From: Mycolicibacterium sp. CBMA 247
Lineage (GTDB): Bacteria; Actinomycetota; Actinomycetes; Mycobacteriales; Mycobacteriaceae
DNA: 64,000 nt
Direction: 5' to 3'
Assembly (NCBI RefSeq): GCF_009729095.1
Contig: NZ_VTGX01000001.1
Span: 1,674,001-1,738,000, forward strand
Below, piece by piece: positions 55,052 to 64,000 of the stretch. Numbering within the stretch: the first letter of the stretch is position 1; every line of letters begins with the position of its first letter. The notes beneath the pieces are model-generated. The model was given only the letters and a program-made list of their open reading frames with translations. It did no database searches and was not told the DNA's origin. The position numbers and the translations under genes are program-made.

Positions 55052-56313
55052 TTGCCCATCCACTTCACGGTCAACGGATCCTGGGTCATGTCGATCTGTC
55101 CCATCAACGGGATGAGCGGGCTGCCCTGCATGGCCGCGCCGCCGGTGCTGTTGGCGGTGAGCTTCCACTCCGATGTCCCCAACACCCGAAGCGTCAGGTC
55201 GTACGACATGAATGTGTATTGGAGGTCGGCCAGATCAGGCGCTTCCCAGTGCGCGGTGCCGTCCACCAACATGGGGTTGGGGACGTTCTGCGGACATCCC
55301 GGGGGCGAGAGCGCAGTGGACTTCGCGCATTCGGCGATCGCGTCGGCAACTGCCTTCTTGGCAGCTGCCGATCCCGCCTCGCTCAGCTGCACCTGGACAC
55401 CGGAAGGCATCGCAACACCCTGGGCGACCAGCCCGTCCAGTAACACCGGCCGCATCGCCGTCACCGAGATGTACTTGTTCGCCGAGCCCAGGTCCAGCCA
55501 ACCGGGAAACACATAGACCGCAGATCCGTTCGAAATCGCTTTGCTGAACAGCGATATCGGTGGAGCCGGGAGCGGCTGACCGGTCACCGGATTGGTGGTC
55601 AGGGTCGATGCGGTGAGATTGAGCTTGGCGGCCGCAGCCGACAACTTCCAGCCGCCGTCCTGCTTCTTCACGAGCAATGTCTGATCAGAAGTCTGCTCAC
55701 CGAAGTTCGCCACCACGTGGACCTGTGCCATCTCGCCCGTCTCGTTGGCACTGAGAATCCGGACGTTGGTGATGGGCCATTTCGCGATCTGCTGCTTCAG
55801 GATGTCGTCGGTCAGGAAATCCTTCGACGCGGGCTGATCGGATCCGAATGCCAACGCGGCGTTCGCATCTCCCTTCGACAGCGCGTCCAGGTAGCCCTTG
55901 ACCGCGTCGGCGGCCGTGCTGGCACCGCGGCCACCCATACCGCTCGCGCCACCGCCCGAGAACGACACGATGGCCACCACGATGCCCACGATCAGGAGCA
56001 CTGCAGCGGTCGCGCCGGCCGTGATGAGCAGCGCCTTCTTGTTGCGACGCGGAGGTGGTGACGGGAACCCGGGCTGGAGATTATGGAAGTCGCGCTGCAA
56101 TGGACCCTGCCAGCCGGCCTGGGGATGTGGCTGCTGCCCACCGGGTGCGGGGGCGCCATATCCGGTCGGCGCGGACTGAGGTGCGGCTACCGGCGCAGGT
56201 CCGCCCCACTGCGGAGGCGGAGGCGGAGGCGCCTGTCGGTAGCCGGAATTCTGAGGCGTAGAGCCGTCGACGGGGTTGGGACCCCCGAACGGCGAATGCG
56301 GCGGATGAGTCAC
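55048..56313 (-). CDS. Membrane protein with Pro-rich N-terminus and NTF2-like extracytoplasmic domain; first gene of MoxR operon
   Basis: A 421-residue protein. About 1-90 are Pro/Gly/Gln-rich (QAPPPPPPQWGGPAPVAAPQ), a transmembrane helix spans about 94-118 (ALLITAGATAAVLLIVGIVVAIVSF), and the outer part starts with an NTF2/DUF4878-like module (STAADAVKGYLDALSKGDANAALAF...WPITNVRILSANE) plus a second unassigned domain. GTG 56313 is taken as start; an ATG at 56370 is also open. It follows the groEL2 terminator by about 165 bp and opens the operon. Confidence 0.75.
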   Translation of the reverse strand: MTHPPHSPFGGPNPVDGSTPQNSGYRQAPPPPPPQWGGPAPVAAPQSAPTGYGAPAPGGQQPHPQAGWQGPLQRDFHNLQPGFPSPPPRRNKKALLITAGATAAVLLIVGIVVAIVSFSGGGASGMGGRGASTAADAVKGYLDALSKGDANAALAFGSDQPASKDFLTDDILKQQIAKWPITNVRILSANETGEMAQVHVVANFGEQTSDQTLLVKKQDGGWKLSAAAAKLNLTASTLTTNPVTGQPLPAPPISLFSKAISNGSAVYVFPGWLDLGSANKYISVTAMRPVLLDGLVAQGVAMPSGVQVQLSEAGSAAAKKAVADAIAECAKSTALSPPGCPQNVPNPMLVDGTAHWEAPDLADLQYTFMSYDLTLRVLGTSEWKLTANSTGGAAMQGSPLIPLMGQIDMTQDPLTVKWMGK

Positions 56314-56477
56314 GCAGCAAACCCGCTCTCGTGAAATGTCAACAAACCGATCTCCCCCCCAACAAGCCACGACAGCTATTGGCGGACGGTATCACGGCGA
56401 TATCACCTCCGCCGGTAGGGGGTTGCAGGCCGGTAGACGGGCACAGAAGAGCAAACCAACGGCTCGGCACTCCAACG

Positions 56478-56510
56478 AAAAGACCCGGCCTGCCGAAGCA
56501 GACCGGGCCT
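56478..56510 (-). terminator. Intrinsic terminator of groEL2
   Basis: On the minus strand GGCCCGGTCTGC, loop TTCG, GCAGGCCGGGTC and then TTTTC form a GC-rich stem with one mismatch, stable tetraloop and U-tract, 14 bp after the groEL2 stop. Confidence 0.85.
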
Positions 56511-56524
56511 CCTCAGACGACTTC

Positions 56525-58198
<1,674 letters not shown>

Positions 58199-58264
58199 TC
58201 AGTGCCCGCGACGGACGACTAGGGTGTGCTCCCGCAGGTGCGGCCCCGGTCTCACCGTCCCGAC

Positions 58265-58291
58265 CTAGCACTCACTGATCGAGAGTGCCAA
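58265..58291. promoter_or_regulatory. CIRCE element 1 (HrcA operator) upstream of groEL2
   Basis: CTAGCACTC - 9 nt - GAGTGCCAA, matching the consensus TTAGCACTC-N9-GAGTGCTAA with one change in each arm. Confidence 0.85.
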
Positions 58292-58299
58292 CTGCATTC

Positions 58300-58325
58300 T
58301 TAGCACTCGGCCTGGGCGAGTGCAA
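58300..58325. promoter_or_regulatory. CIRCE element 2 (HrcA operator) upstream of groEL2
   Basis: TTAGCACTC - 9 nt - GAGTGCAA: the left arm matches consensus exactly. The two elements are 8 bp apart, so two HrcA dimers could bind side by side. Confidence 0.8.
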
Positions 58326-58378
58326 GGGCGTTCGCCGGTGGCGGAGCCTGCTCCACGTGCCCACATCCCACGCATCGA

Positions 58379-58903
58379 TCAGTGCGCCTCCGACTTTCGA
58401 CGCCTGTGCCGGACCGCCAGGAACGCGATGAACAGCGCGACGACGACTGCGATGATTGCCGCGATCAACGTCGCACCCCGGAAACCGGGCGCGTCGACGT
58501 CCAGAATCCGTTGGCCCGCATGGGCGGCGGAGTTCGTCCCCAGGGTGATGGACAGCGTCATCAGATTGGGCAGCGCGGCGATCACGGCAACGACGGCAGC
58601 CGCTCCGCCGACGAACGGACCGGCGCGATGCCGCCAGGCCAGCACCGCAACCAGGAGAAGCAGTAGCGGTATCGCCGTGCCGAGAAATCCCAGCGTCAAC
58701 CCCCACCCGATGCCCTTGGCGAAGCTGCCGTGCCCCGACATGTCGGCGATCCGCTGCGCCCACCAACGCGGGAGAAATGCGGCCAGGATGAAGTAGGTGG
58801 TGACGAGCACCACGACGAGCGCGAGCCCACCGATGAGCCGGCCTCGCCAGTGGACCCAGGCCGAGGGCTTGCTGGTCGTGCGAGCTTCACCGCGCTCAGT
58901 CAC
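58379..58903 (-). CDS. Four-helix membrane protein co-transcribed with a TetR regulator
   Basis: A 174-residue protein with hydrophobic segments at about 23-44 (LIGGLALVVVLVTTYFILAAF), 66-90 (LTLGFLGTAIPLLLLLVAVL), 97-120 and 143-165, and a basic C-terminus (VRHRRRKSEAH). GTG 58903 is 4 bp after the TetR stop and is preferred to an ATG at 58951 inside that gene. No family recognised. Its 3' end is 53 bp from the second CIRCE element. Confidence 0.72.
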   Translation of the reverse strand: MTERGEARTTSKPSAWVHWRGRLIGGLALVVVLVTTYFILAAFLPRWWAQRIADMSGHGSFAKGIGWGLTLGFLGTAIPLLLLLVAVLAWRHRAGPFVGGAAAVVAVIAALPNLMTLSITLGTNSAAHAGQRILDVDAPGFRGATLIAAIIAVVVALFIAFLAVRHRRRKSEAH

Positions 58904-58907
58904 CGAT

Positions 58908-59462
58908 TCAGCGTAAGGCCCGGGCCGCCCGCAATCCGTCGAACACCACATCTGTCACGCGTTCGGCCACGTCGGCGTTGTAGCTCTGCATGGCCTGACA
59001 TCCGACCAGCAGCGCCTTGACATCAGGGACAGTGACGTCCGAGCGCACCGTGCCGGCCCGCTGCGCCGCCGCGAGCAGATCGCCCAGCATTCCGAGGAAC
59101 TCAGCTTCGGCCTCCGGCGCCACGCTGTTCACATCGATCCCGAGACCGGCCAGCGCGTCGACCAGGCCACGGTCGGCCGCACCCCACTGCAGCACCATCG
59201 ACCGCAGGAACGAAAACAATGCCTCGGCCGGATCCGCGTCGGCCAGCATGGTGTGACCCTTCTCGACGATGCCCCGAATCCGCTCGGCGACCACCGCCCG
59301 GTACAGATCCTCCTTGGCCGGAAAGTGCCGGTACACGGTGCCTGCGCCGACGCCGGCCCGCCGCGCGATCTCGTCGATCGGCACCGACAGCCCCTCGGCC
59401 GCGAACGTCTCATAGGCAACGTCCAGCACTCGAGCACGGTTGCGAGCAGCATCCGCGCGCAT
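58908..59462 (-). CDS. TetR-family transcriptional repressor
   Basis: A 184-residue regulator. The HTH is at about 26-50 (LSVPIDEIARRAGVGAGTVYRHFPAKEDLYRAVV), followed by a TetR C-terminal domain with a helix pattern typical of AcrR-like repressors. It is divergent from the SDR gene, and two 19-bp half-sites flank the SDR promoter in the intergenic region, so it probably represses the SDR and itself. Inducer unknown. Confidence 0.9.
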   Translation of the reverse strand: MRADAARNRARVLDVAYETFAAEGLSVPIDEIARRAGVGAGTVYRHFPAKEDLYRAVVAERIRGIVEKGHTMLADADPAEALFSFLRSMVLQWGAADRGLVDALAGLGIDVNSVAPEAEAEFLGMLGDLLAAAQRAGTVRSDVTVPDVKALLVGCQAMQSYNADVAERVTDVVFDGLRAARALR

Positions 59463-59490
59463 CGTGAATCACCTCATCGCATATCAAGCA

Positions 59491-59549
59491 TTGACAAAAC
59501 GGGGCCAGCGTTCCGTATAGTTGAGTCAACCGGAGCGCTCTCTCCGTTT
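59491..59549. promoter_or_regulatory. SDR promoter flanked by inverted TetR half-sites
   Basis: TTGACA (59491-59496) and TATAGT (59516-59521) form a -35/-10 pair with 19-bp spacing. AAACGGGGCCAGCGTTCCG (59497-59515) and CGGAGCGCTCTCTCCGTTT (59531-59549) are imperfect inverted copies (AAACGG...AGCG.TCCG), one between the -35 and -10 and one over the start region. AGGAG follows at 59560. Confidence 0.6.
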
Positions 59550-59569
59550 AACCTATCTAGGAGTCTCTC

Positions 59570-60478
59570 ATGGCCCACTGGACCACCGCCAACATCCCCG
59601 ACCAGACCGGCCGTACCGCCATCGTCACCGGCTCCAACACCGGCCTCGGGCTGGAAACCGCCAAGGCACTCGCCACCAAGGGCGCCCACGTCGTGCTGGC
59701 CGTACGCAATCTCGACAAGGGCAAAGCGGCGGCCCAGAGCATCACTGAGGCCAGCCCCGGCGCCAGCGTCGCATTGCAGGAACTGGACCTCACCTCGTTG
59801 GAGTCGATCCGCGCCGCCGCCGAGGCCCTCAATGCGAAGCATCCGGCCATCGACCTGCTGATCAACAACGCGGGCGTGATGTTCACGCCGAAATCGACCA
59901 CCAAGGACGGCTTCGAGCTGCAGTTCGGCACCAACCACCTCGGCGCATTCGCGCTGACCGGGCTGCTGCTCGATCACCTGCTGGCAGTACCGGGCTCGCG
60001 CGTGGTCACGGTCAGCAGCCAGGGCCACCGCTTTGTCCGCCGCATCCGGTTCGACGATCTGCAGTGGGACCACGGCTACAACCGGGTCGCCGCCTACGGG
60101 CAGTCCAAGCTCGCCAATCTGATGTTCACCTACGAACTGCAGCGGCGTCTGCAAGGCACCAACACCATCGCCGTCGCCGCACACCCCGGCGGCTCCCGCA
60201 CCGAGCTGACCCGCAACCTGCCGCCGCTGGTCGGCGCCGTCACCAGACTGGCGGAACCGCTCTTCCAGAGCCCCGACATGGGTGCGCTGCCGACACTGCG
60301 TGCCGCCACCGACCCGGGGGTGATCGGCGGGCAGTACTTCGGCCCCGACGGCTTCGGTGAACAGCGTGGCTACCCGAAGGTCGTCGCCTCCAGCGCGGCC
60401 TCCCATGACACCGACGCGCAGCGCCGGTTGTGGGCGGTATCCGAGGAGCTCACCGGGGTGACCTACCCGACTCTTTAA
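59570..60478 (+). CDS. SDR family oxidoreductase (Rv0439c-like, retinol dehydrogenase type)
   Basis: A 302-residue short-chain dehydrogenase. TGSNTGLGLETAKALA is the NADP loop; the NNAGVMFTP block, the Ser in VVTVSSQGHRF and the catalytic YGQSK follow. The retinol-dehydrogenase/protochlorophyllide-like subgroup shows the internal FGTNHLGAFALT. A clear RBS (AGGAG) precedes ATG 59570. The expression context is the adjacent TetR operator. Substrate unknown. Confidence 0.9.
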   Translation: MAHWTTANIPDQTGRTAIVTGSNTGLGLETAKALATKGAHVVLAVRNLDKGKAAAQSITEASPGASVALQELDLTSLESIRAAAEALNAKHPAIDLLINNAGVMFTPKSTTKDGFELQFGTNHLGAFALTGLLLDHLLAVPGSRVVTVSSQGHRFVRRIRFDDLQWDHGYNRVAAYGQSKLANLMFTYELQRRLQGTNTIAVAAHPGGSRTELTRNLPPLVGAVTRLAEPLFQSPDMGALPTLRAATDPGVIGGQYFGPDGFGEQRGYPKVVASSAASHDTDAQRRLWAVSEELTGVTYPTL

Positions 60479-60482
60479 ACGT

Positions 60483-60499
60483 CCGGGCCGCTAGCCCGG
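60483..60499. terminator. Hairpin between convergent SDR and deacetylase genes
   Basis: CCGGGC - CGCTA - GCCCGG, 4 bp after the SDR stop and overlapping the stop codon (TAG) of the deacetylase on the other strand. Confidence 0.55.
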
Positions 60500-61267
60500 C
60501 GTGACAAACTGCCAACCTGCGGCCAGCATCTGCGGGACCGCGTCGGCGATACCGGCGTGCGTGCCCGAGTTCGGGTGGTTCATGTGCACGATCACGATGG
60601 ATCCCGGTGTCGCCGACGTGAGATTGGAACGAACCCTCGCCGCCGACGCCTTCGCACCGGTGTCGCCGTTGACGGTGAAGCCGAGCGGTTGCTCGCCGAG
60701 CTGATGGACGATGTCCACGGCCACGTCGTCGTAGTACGCAGTGCCCGGCCGGAACCAGGTCGGCGGTCTGCCGGTCAGTGCGGTCAACCGCTGGTGGTTG
60801 CGCCACACCTCGTCGACAACCTCGTCGGCTGACCGGGTCCCGGCGATGCCGTAAGCGGACCGCCCGGTAACCGAGAGCGGGACGTGCCGGGTGCCGTGAT
60901 TGCCGATCTGGAACAACGGATTGGCAGCCAGTTGCGCGGCACGGTCGGGGTTTCGGTCGATCCACCGCGAGCTGAAGAACAGCACCGCGGGCACGCCGTT
61001 GTTCTGCAGCGTGTTGAGCAGCGCCTCGTCACACGCGCCGTCACAGGCGTCCAAGGTCAGGGCAATCTGCCGGCCGTTGGGCGCGAAGGACGTCATGATG
61101 CCGGGCAGCGCATTCCCCCACTGCGTTGGGGCCCGGCGGTTGCTAGCAGCAACGCCGCCAGGGTCGGTTTGTACCGGATTGGCCAGTGCCCGCTGCATCT
61201 CAGCGGCGGCCAACGAGCCGACGGCGGTTACCGCCGTGGCGGCCAAAAACGCCCGCCTGGTGATCAC
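60491..61267 (-). CDS. Exported polysaccharide deacetylase (NodB-like)
   Basis: A 258-residue protein with a Tat-type signal (MITRRAFLAATAV) and cleavage after ALA. The NodB domain has TLDACDGA (TFDDG variant; first Asp kept, second replaced by Ala/Cys), NHGTRH (zinc His pair) and FRPGTAYYDD. Loss of one Asp in motif 1 is seen in some carbohydrate esterase 4 members and may reduce activity. It may trim acetyl groups from a wall glycan. Confidence 0.85.
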   Translation of the reverse strand: MITRRAFLAATAVTAVGSLAAAEMQRALANPVQTDPGGVAASNRRAPTQWGNALPGIMTSFAPNGRQIALTLDACDGACDEALLNTLQNNGVPAVLFFSSRWIDRNPDRAAQLAANPLFQIGNHGTRHVPLSVTGRSAYGIAGTRSADEVVDEVWRNHQRLTALTGRPPTWFRPGTAYYDDVAVDIVHQLGEQPLGFTVNGDTGAKASAARVRSNLTSATPGSIVIVHMNHPNSGTHAGIADAVPQMLAAGWQFVTPG

Positions 61268-61354
61268 AAACCGGATGGTAGGCGCGCATGTTTAACCCCG
61301 CGTGTAGTAAGTCTGTGGAAACGATGTGTGACGCGGCTCGCTACGCTCGAGGGC

Positions 61355-61849
61355 GTGTCGCTTGTCGTGCCGCCATATCCCCCGGCCCGCTACACCGGTG
61401 ACGAGCCGGAGGTCAGCGCTCAACTCCGGCGCGCAGACGAGCCACCGGATTACGACTCCTTCGGTTTGGTGAAGTACCACTATCTGGCCAACCAACAAAA
61501 GACCGGCGGCGATTACGGCCTGTACCGGGTCGACATCAGCCCGCAGGGCGGCGGCCCCGGCCCTCACTTTCACCGGGCCATGTCCGAGGCGTTCTTCGTC
61601 CTGTCGGGCACCGTCAAGCTCTATGACGGAAACGACTGGGTGGACGGCAACCAGGGCGATTTCCTGTATGTTCCCCCGGGCGGGATCCACGGTTTCCGCA
61701 ACGAGGCCGACGCGCCGACGTCGTTGCTGATGTTGTTTGCTCCAGGCGCGCCGCGGGAGGCCTATTTCGAGGGGTTCGCCCAGCTGGCTGACCTCAGCGA
61801 CTCCGAACGCGCCGAGTGGTTCATCAAGAACGACAACTACTTCCTCTAG
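61355..61849 (+). CDS. Cupin-domain protein
   Basis: A 164-residue single-domain cupin. Motif 1 is PGPHFHRAMSEAFFVLSG (two His and a Glu as metal ligands) and motif 2 LYVPPGGIHGFRNE (third His). Start GTG 61355; the longer frame overlaps the deacetylase antisense and is not supported. Divergent from the deacetylase (87 bp). Metal-dependent oxygenase or isomerase activity is possible; no substrate can be named. Confidence 0.82.
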   Translation: MSLVVPPYPPARYTGDEPEVSAQLRRADEPPDYDSFGLVKYHYLANQQKTGGDYGLYRVDISPQGGGPGPHFHRAMSEAFFVLSGTVKLYDGNDWVDGNQGDFLYVPPGGIHGFRNEADAPTSLLMLFAPGAPREAYFEGFAQLADLSDSERAEWFIKNDNYFL

Positions 61850-61880
61850 CGACACGCCCGACGCTTTCCTGCAGAGATGC

Positions 61881-61899
61881 GCCAGCGTAACGCGCTGGC
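61881..61899 (+). terminator. Hairpin after the cupin gene
   Basis: GCCAGCG - TAACG - CGCTGGC (7-bp arms), 31 bp after the cupin stop. TAGACT directly behind it (61901-61906) may be the -10 of the helicase gene. Confidence 0.5.
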
Positions 61900-61932
61900 C
61901 TAGACTGCTTTCCGACGGAGAGGAGTCCTAGG

Positions 61933-63639
61933 GTGCGGGCTGATGCAGCGCCCAGCACCCAGGCACTTCGGGGCTGGCAGCGCAAGGCGCTGGTGAAGTA
62001 TTTGACCGCCAAACCGCGGGACTACTTGGCGGTCGCCACCCCTGGCGCGGGGAAGACGACGTTTGCGCTGCGGATCGCGGCCGAACTGCTCAATGACCGC
62101 ACTGTCGACGCCATCACCGTGGTGGTGCCCACCGAGCACCTCAAGATCCAGTGGGCCGAGTCGGCGGCACGTAACGGCATCGCACTGGATCCGAGGTTCA
62201 GCAACTCCGACTCCCAGACCTCGGCCGAGTACCACGGCGTCGTCGTCACCTATGCCCAGGTGGCCAGCCACCCCACCCGGCACCGGGTGCGCACCGAGAA
62301 CCGCAAGACCCTGGTCATCTTCGACGAGATCCACCACGGCGGTGACGCGAAAAGTTGGGGCGACGCGATGCGCGAGGCCTTTGACGACGCAACACGGCGC
62401 CTCTCCCTGACCGGTACCCCGTTCCGCAGCGACGACAGCCCGATCCCGTTCGTCAACTACGAGCCCGACGAGGCCGGGTTCCAGCGCTCGCAGGCCGATC
62501 ACGTGTACGGCTATTCCGACGCGCTGGCCGACGGTGTGGTCCGGCCTGTGGTGTTCCTGGCGTACTCCGGCGAGGCACGCTGGCGGGACAGTGCCGGCGA
62601 GGAGCACGCGGCGCGCCTCGGCGAGCCGCTGACCGCCGAGCACACCGCGCGGGCCTGGCGCACCGCGCTGAACCCGACCGGCGAGTGGATGCCCGCGGTC
62701 ATCGCCGCCGCCGACAAACGGTTGCAGCAGAAGCGTCAGCACGTGCCCGATGCCGGCGGCATGATCATCGCCACCAACCAGACCACCGCCCGGGCCTACG
62801 CCGATCTGCTCACCAAGATCACCGGCGAGGTGCCCACCGTGGTGCTCTCCGACGACCCGAGCGCGTCCGACCGGATCAGTCAGTACTCGGCAAGCACCAG
62901 CCGCTGGCTGGTCGCGGTCCGCATGGTGTCCGAGGGCGTCGACGTGCCGCGGCTCTCGGTCGGCGTGTACGCCACGAGTGCCTCGACACCGTTGTTCTTC
63001 GCGCAGGCCATCGGCCGGTTCGTGCGGTCACGCCGCGCCGGTGAGACCGCGAGCATCTTCTTACCGTCGGTGCCCAATCTGCTGCTTCTGGCCAGCGAGC
63101 TGGAGGCCCAGCGCAACCATGTGCTGGGCAAGCCGCACCGTGAGTCCGACGGGCTCGATGACGAGGCGCTCGAAGCTGCCGAGAAGCGCAAGGACGAGAA
63201 GGGCGAGCTGGAGAACGGCTTCGAGTCCCTCGGCGCGGACGCCGAGCTGGACCAGGTCATCTTCGACGGCGCCTCGTTCGGCACCGCGACCCCGGCCGGC
63301 AGTGATGAGGAAGCCGACTACCTGGGCATCCCCGGCCTGCTGGATGCCACACAGATGCGAGATCTGTTGCGCCGCAGGCAGGATGAGCAACTCACCAAAC
63401 GCACGGCCGAAGCGGCGGTATCGGGCGGCCCGCCACCGTCGCGCACCACGCACGGCCAGATACGGGAATTGCGTCGTGAACTCAACGCATTGGTGACCAT
63501 CGCGCACCACCGCACCGGCAAGCCGCACGGCTGGATCCACAACGAGCTACGACGCATCTGCGGCGGACCCCCGGTGGCGGCGGCGACCACCGATCACTTG
63601 AAGGCACGCATCGAAGCAGTGCGGGACCTGAAGGCCTGA
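61933..63639 (+). CDS. DEAD/DEAH-box superfamily 2 helicase
   Basis: A 568-residue DNA/RNA helicase-like ATPase. Motif I is VATPGAGKTTFAL (residues about 34-46), motif II FDEIHHGG, motif III SLTGTPFRSD, and the second RecA domain has VRMVSEGVDVPRLSVGVYAT and motif VI FFAQAIGRFVRSRRAGE. The C-terminal part (about 385-568) is charged and family-specific. GTG 61933 is preceded by GGAGAGGAG. Role in repair or RNA metabolism is not established. Confidence 0.9.
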   Translation: MRADAAPSTQALRGWQRKALVKYLTAKPRDYLAVATPGAGKTTFALRIAAELLNDRTVDAITVVVPTEHLKIQWAESAARNGIALDPRFSNSDSQTSAEYHGVVVTYAQVASHPTRHRVRTENRKTLVIFDEIHHGGDAKSWGDAMREAFDDATRRLSLTGTPFRSDDSPIPFVNYEPDEAGFQRSQADHVYGYSDALADGVVRPVVFLAYSGEARWRDSAGEEHAARLGEPLTAEHTARAWRTALNPTGEWMPAVIAAADKRLQQKRQHVPDAGGMIIATNQTTARAYADLLTKITGEVPTVVLSDDPSASDRISQYSASTSRWLVAVRMVSEGVDVPRLSVGVYATSASTPLFFAQAIGRFVRSRRAGETASIFLPSVPNLLLLASELEAQRNHVLGKPHRESDGLDDEALEAAEKRKDEKGELENGFESLGADAELDQVIFDGASFGTATPAGSDEEADYLGIPGLLDATQMRDLLRRRQDEQLTKRTAEAAVSGGPPPSRTTHGQIRELRRELNALVTIAHHRTGKPHGWIHNELRRICGGPPVAAATTDHLKARIEAVRDLKA

Positions 63640-63671
63640 AGCGCCCGCCTGGAGGCGTCCGAGACGGCCCT

Positions 63672-63696
63672 GCTGATGTTGGTCACCGGCATCAGC
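63672..63696. terminator. Hairpin between convergent helicase and HAD genes
   Basis: GCTGATG (63672-63678) and CATCAGC (63690-63696), loop of 11 nt, in the 68-bp gap between the two stop codons. Confidence 0.45.
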
Positions 63697-63707
63697 GGCG
63701 AGAACAC

Positions 63708-64000
63708 CTACAACCCGAGCAGCTCAGGAAGATCCGCCACCGAGTCGATGACGTAGTTGGGTTGCATCGCGAATTCGTCTGTGGCCCAACGGTCCAGCGT
63801 GGACTGTCGGAACTTTCCGGTGCGCACCAGAACTCCGGCCATGCCCACGACCTGGGCGGCCAGCACATCGTTGTTGAGGTCGTCGCCGATCATGTACATC
63901 TCCTCGGCGTCGACGCCGAGGCGGTTGGCAGCGGCCAAAAACCCTTCCGGGGCAGGCTTGCCGACGGCCGTGGCCTTGCGGCCCGAGCTCTCCTCCATGC
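63708..64000 (-). CDS. HAD-IIA family hydrolase, C-terminal part (5' end outside window)
   Basis: The last 96 or so residues of a HAD phosphatase. The conserved GKPAPEGFLAAANRLGV (motif 3 lysine) and MIGDDLNNDVLAAQ (motif 4 aspartates) match the C-terminal half of NagD/LHPP-like HAD-IIA enzymes, which are about 260 residues long, so the N-terminal DxD motif and the cap lie beyond 64000. The ATG at 63998 is probably internal. Confidence 0.85.
   Translation of the reverse strand, partial: MEESSGRKATAVGKPAPEGFLAAANRLGVDAEEMYMIGDDLNNDVLAAQVVGMAGVLVRTGKFRQSTLDRWATDEFAMQPNYVIDSVADLPELLGL

Overview
The window is high-GC DNA from a mycobacterium, most likely a rapidly growing Mycolicibacterium-type species. 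It carries mycolate and mycothiol genes (umaA, mshA), hbhA, a GroEL2 ending in GGMGGMDF, and a gene order that follows the M. tuberculosis block Rv0491 to Rv0457c, then Rv0440/Rv0439c, in reverse, with several insertions and losses. Species assignment is inference.

Layout, left to right. (1) 1-6238: an accessory deoxysugar cluster, mostly minus strand and tightly coupled by 4-bp overlaps: GNAT acetyltransferase, two C-methyltransferase-family proteins, NAD-dependent epimerase/dehydratase, PIG-L deacetylase and sugar-1-phosphate nucleotidyltransferase, with an RmlC-type 3,5-epimerase on the plus strand. (2) 6376-12399: the conserved core regX3-senX3, gpmA, a YbjN-domain gene, mshA and a ROK-family regulator. 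A 22-codon leaderless ORF with four consecutive Cys codons (12488-12556) lies just upstream of the ROK-mshA operon and looks like a cysteine-sensing leader peptide for mycothiol biosynthesis. (3) 12592-25042: SDR, L,D-transpeptidase lprQ, murB, tandem DUF2505 genes, a methyltransferase, a nitrilase, a DUF2993 protein, deoC, small envelope genes, hbhA, an XRE regulator, a DUF445 protein, a TetR regulator and a class III-like PPK2. (4) 25048-26096: a DUF559/AbiEi-like gene broken by a TGG-to-TGA stop and flanked by an inverted pair of about 65-bp palindromic repeats. (5) 26144-37694: lipid and acetate metabolism (umaA, fadB2, icl, a FatA-type thioesterase, ramB, lpdC) plus small membrane genes, an orphan DUF779 gene and a prolyl oligopeptidase.

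(6) 37755-49490: a mixed accessory stretch: a zinc metallopeptidase with a decayed duplicate of its 3' end, a DapB-like oxidoreductase, a second PPK2 (class I type), an aldehyde dehydrogenase, a PAP2 phosphatase whose stop lies in a 20-bp-arm palindrome, a DinB protein, a Ser/Thr kinase with a downstream gene resembling its ectodomain, a VOC protein, a D-aminoacylase-type amidohydrolase and a PNPOx-like protein. (7) 49550-58150: groEL2 with two tandem CIRCE operators, followed on the same strand, after a strong terminator, by a seven-gene MoxR/DUF58/VWA/TPR (Bat-like) operon. (8) 58379-64000: a membrane protein, a TetR repressor divergent from an SDR across a clear operator/promoter, a polysaccharide deacetylase, a cupin, an SF2 helicase and a truncated HAD phosphatase.

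Recurring themes are phosphate and polyphosphate (SenX3-RegX3, two PPK2), sulfur/redox (mshA and its putative Cys leader), envelope assembly (murB, lprQ, umaA, hbhA) and C2 metabolism (icl, ramB, lpdC). No tRNA, rRNA, CRISPR array, insertion sequence or prophage was seen. No gene-free stretch exceeds 300 bases; the longest is the 277-base icl upstream region (29410-29686).
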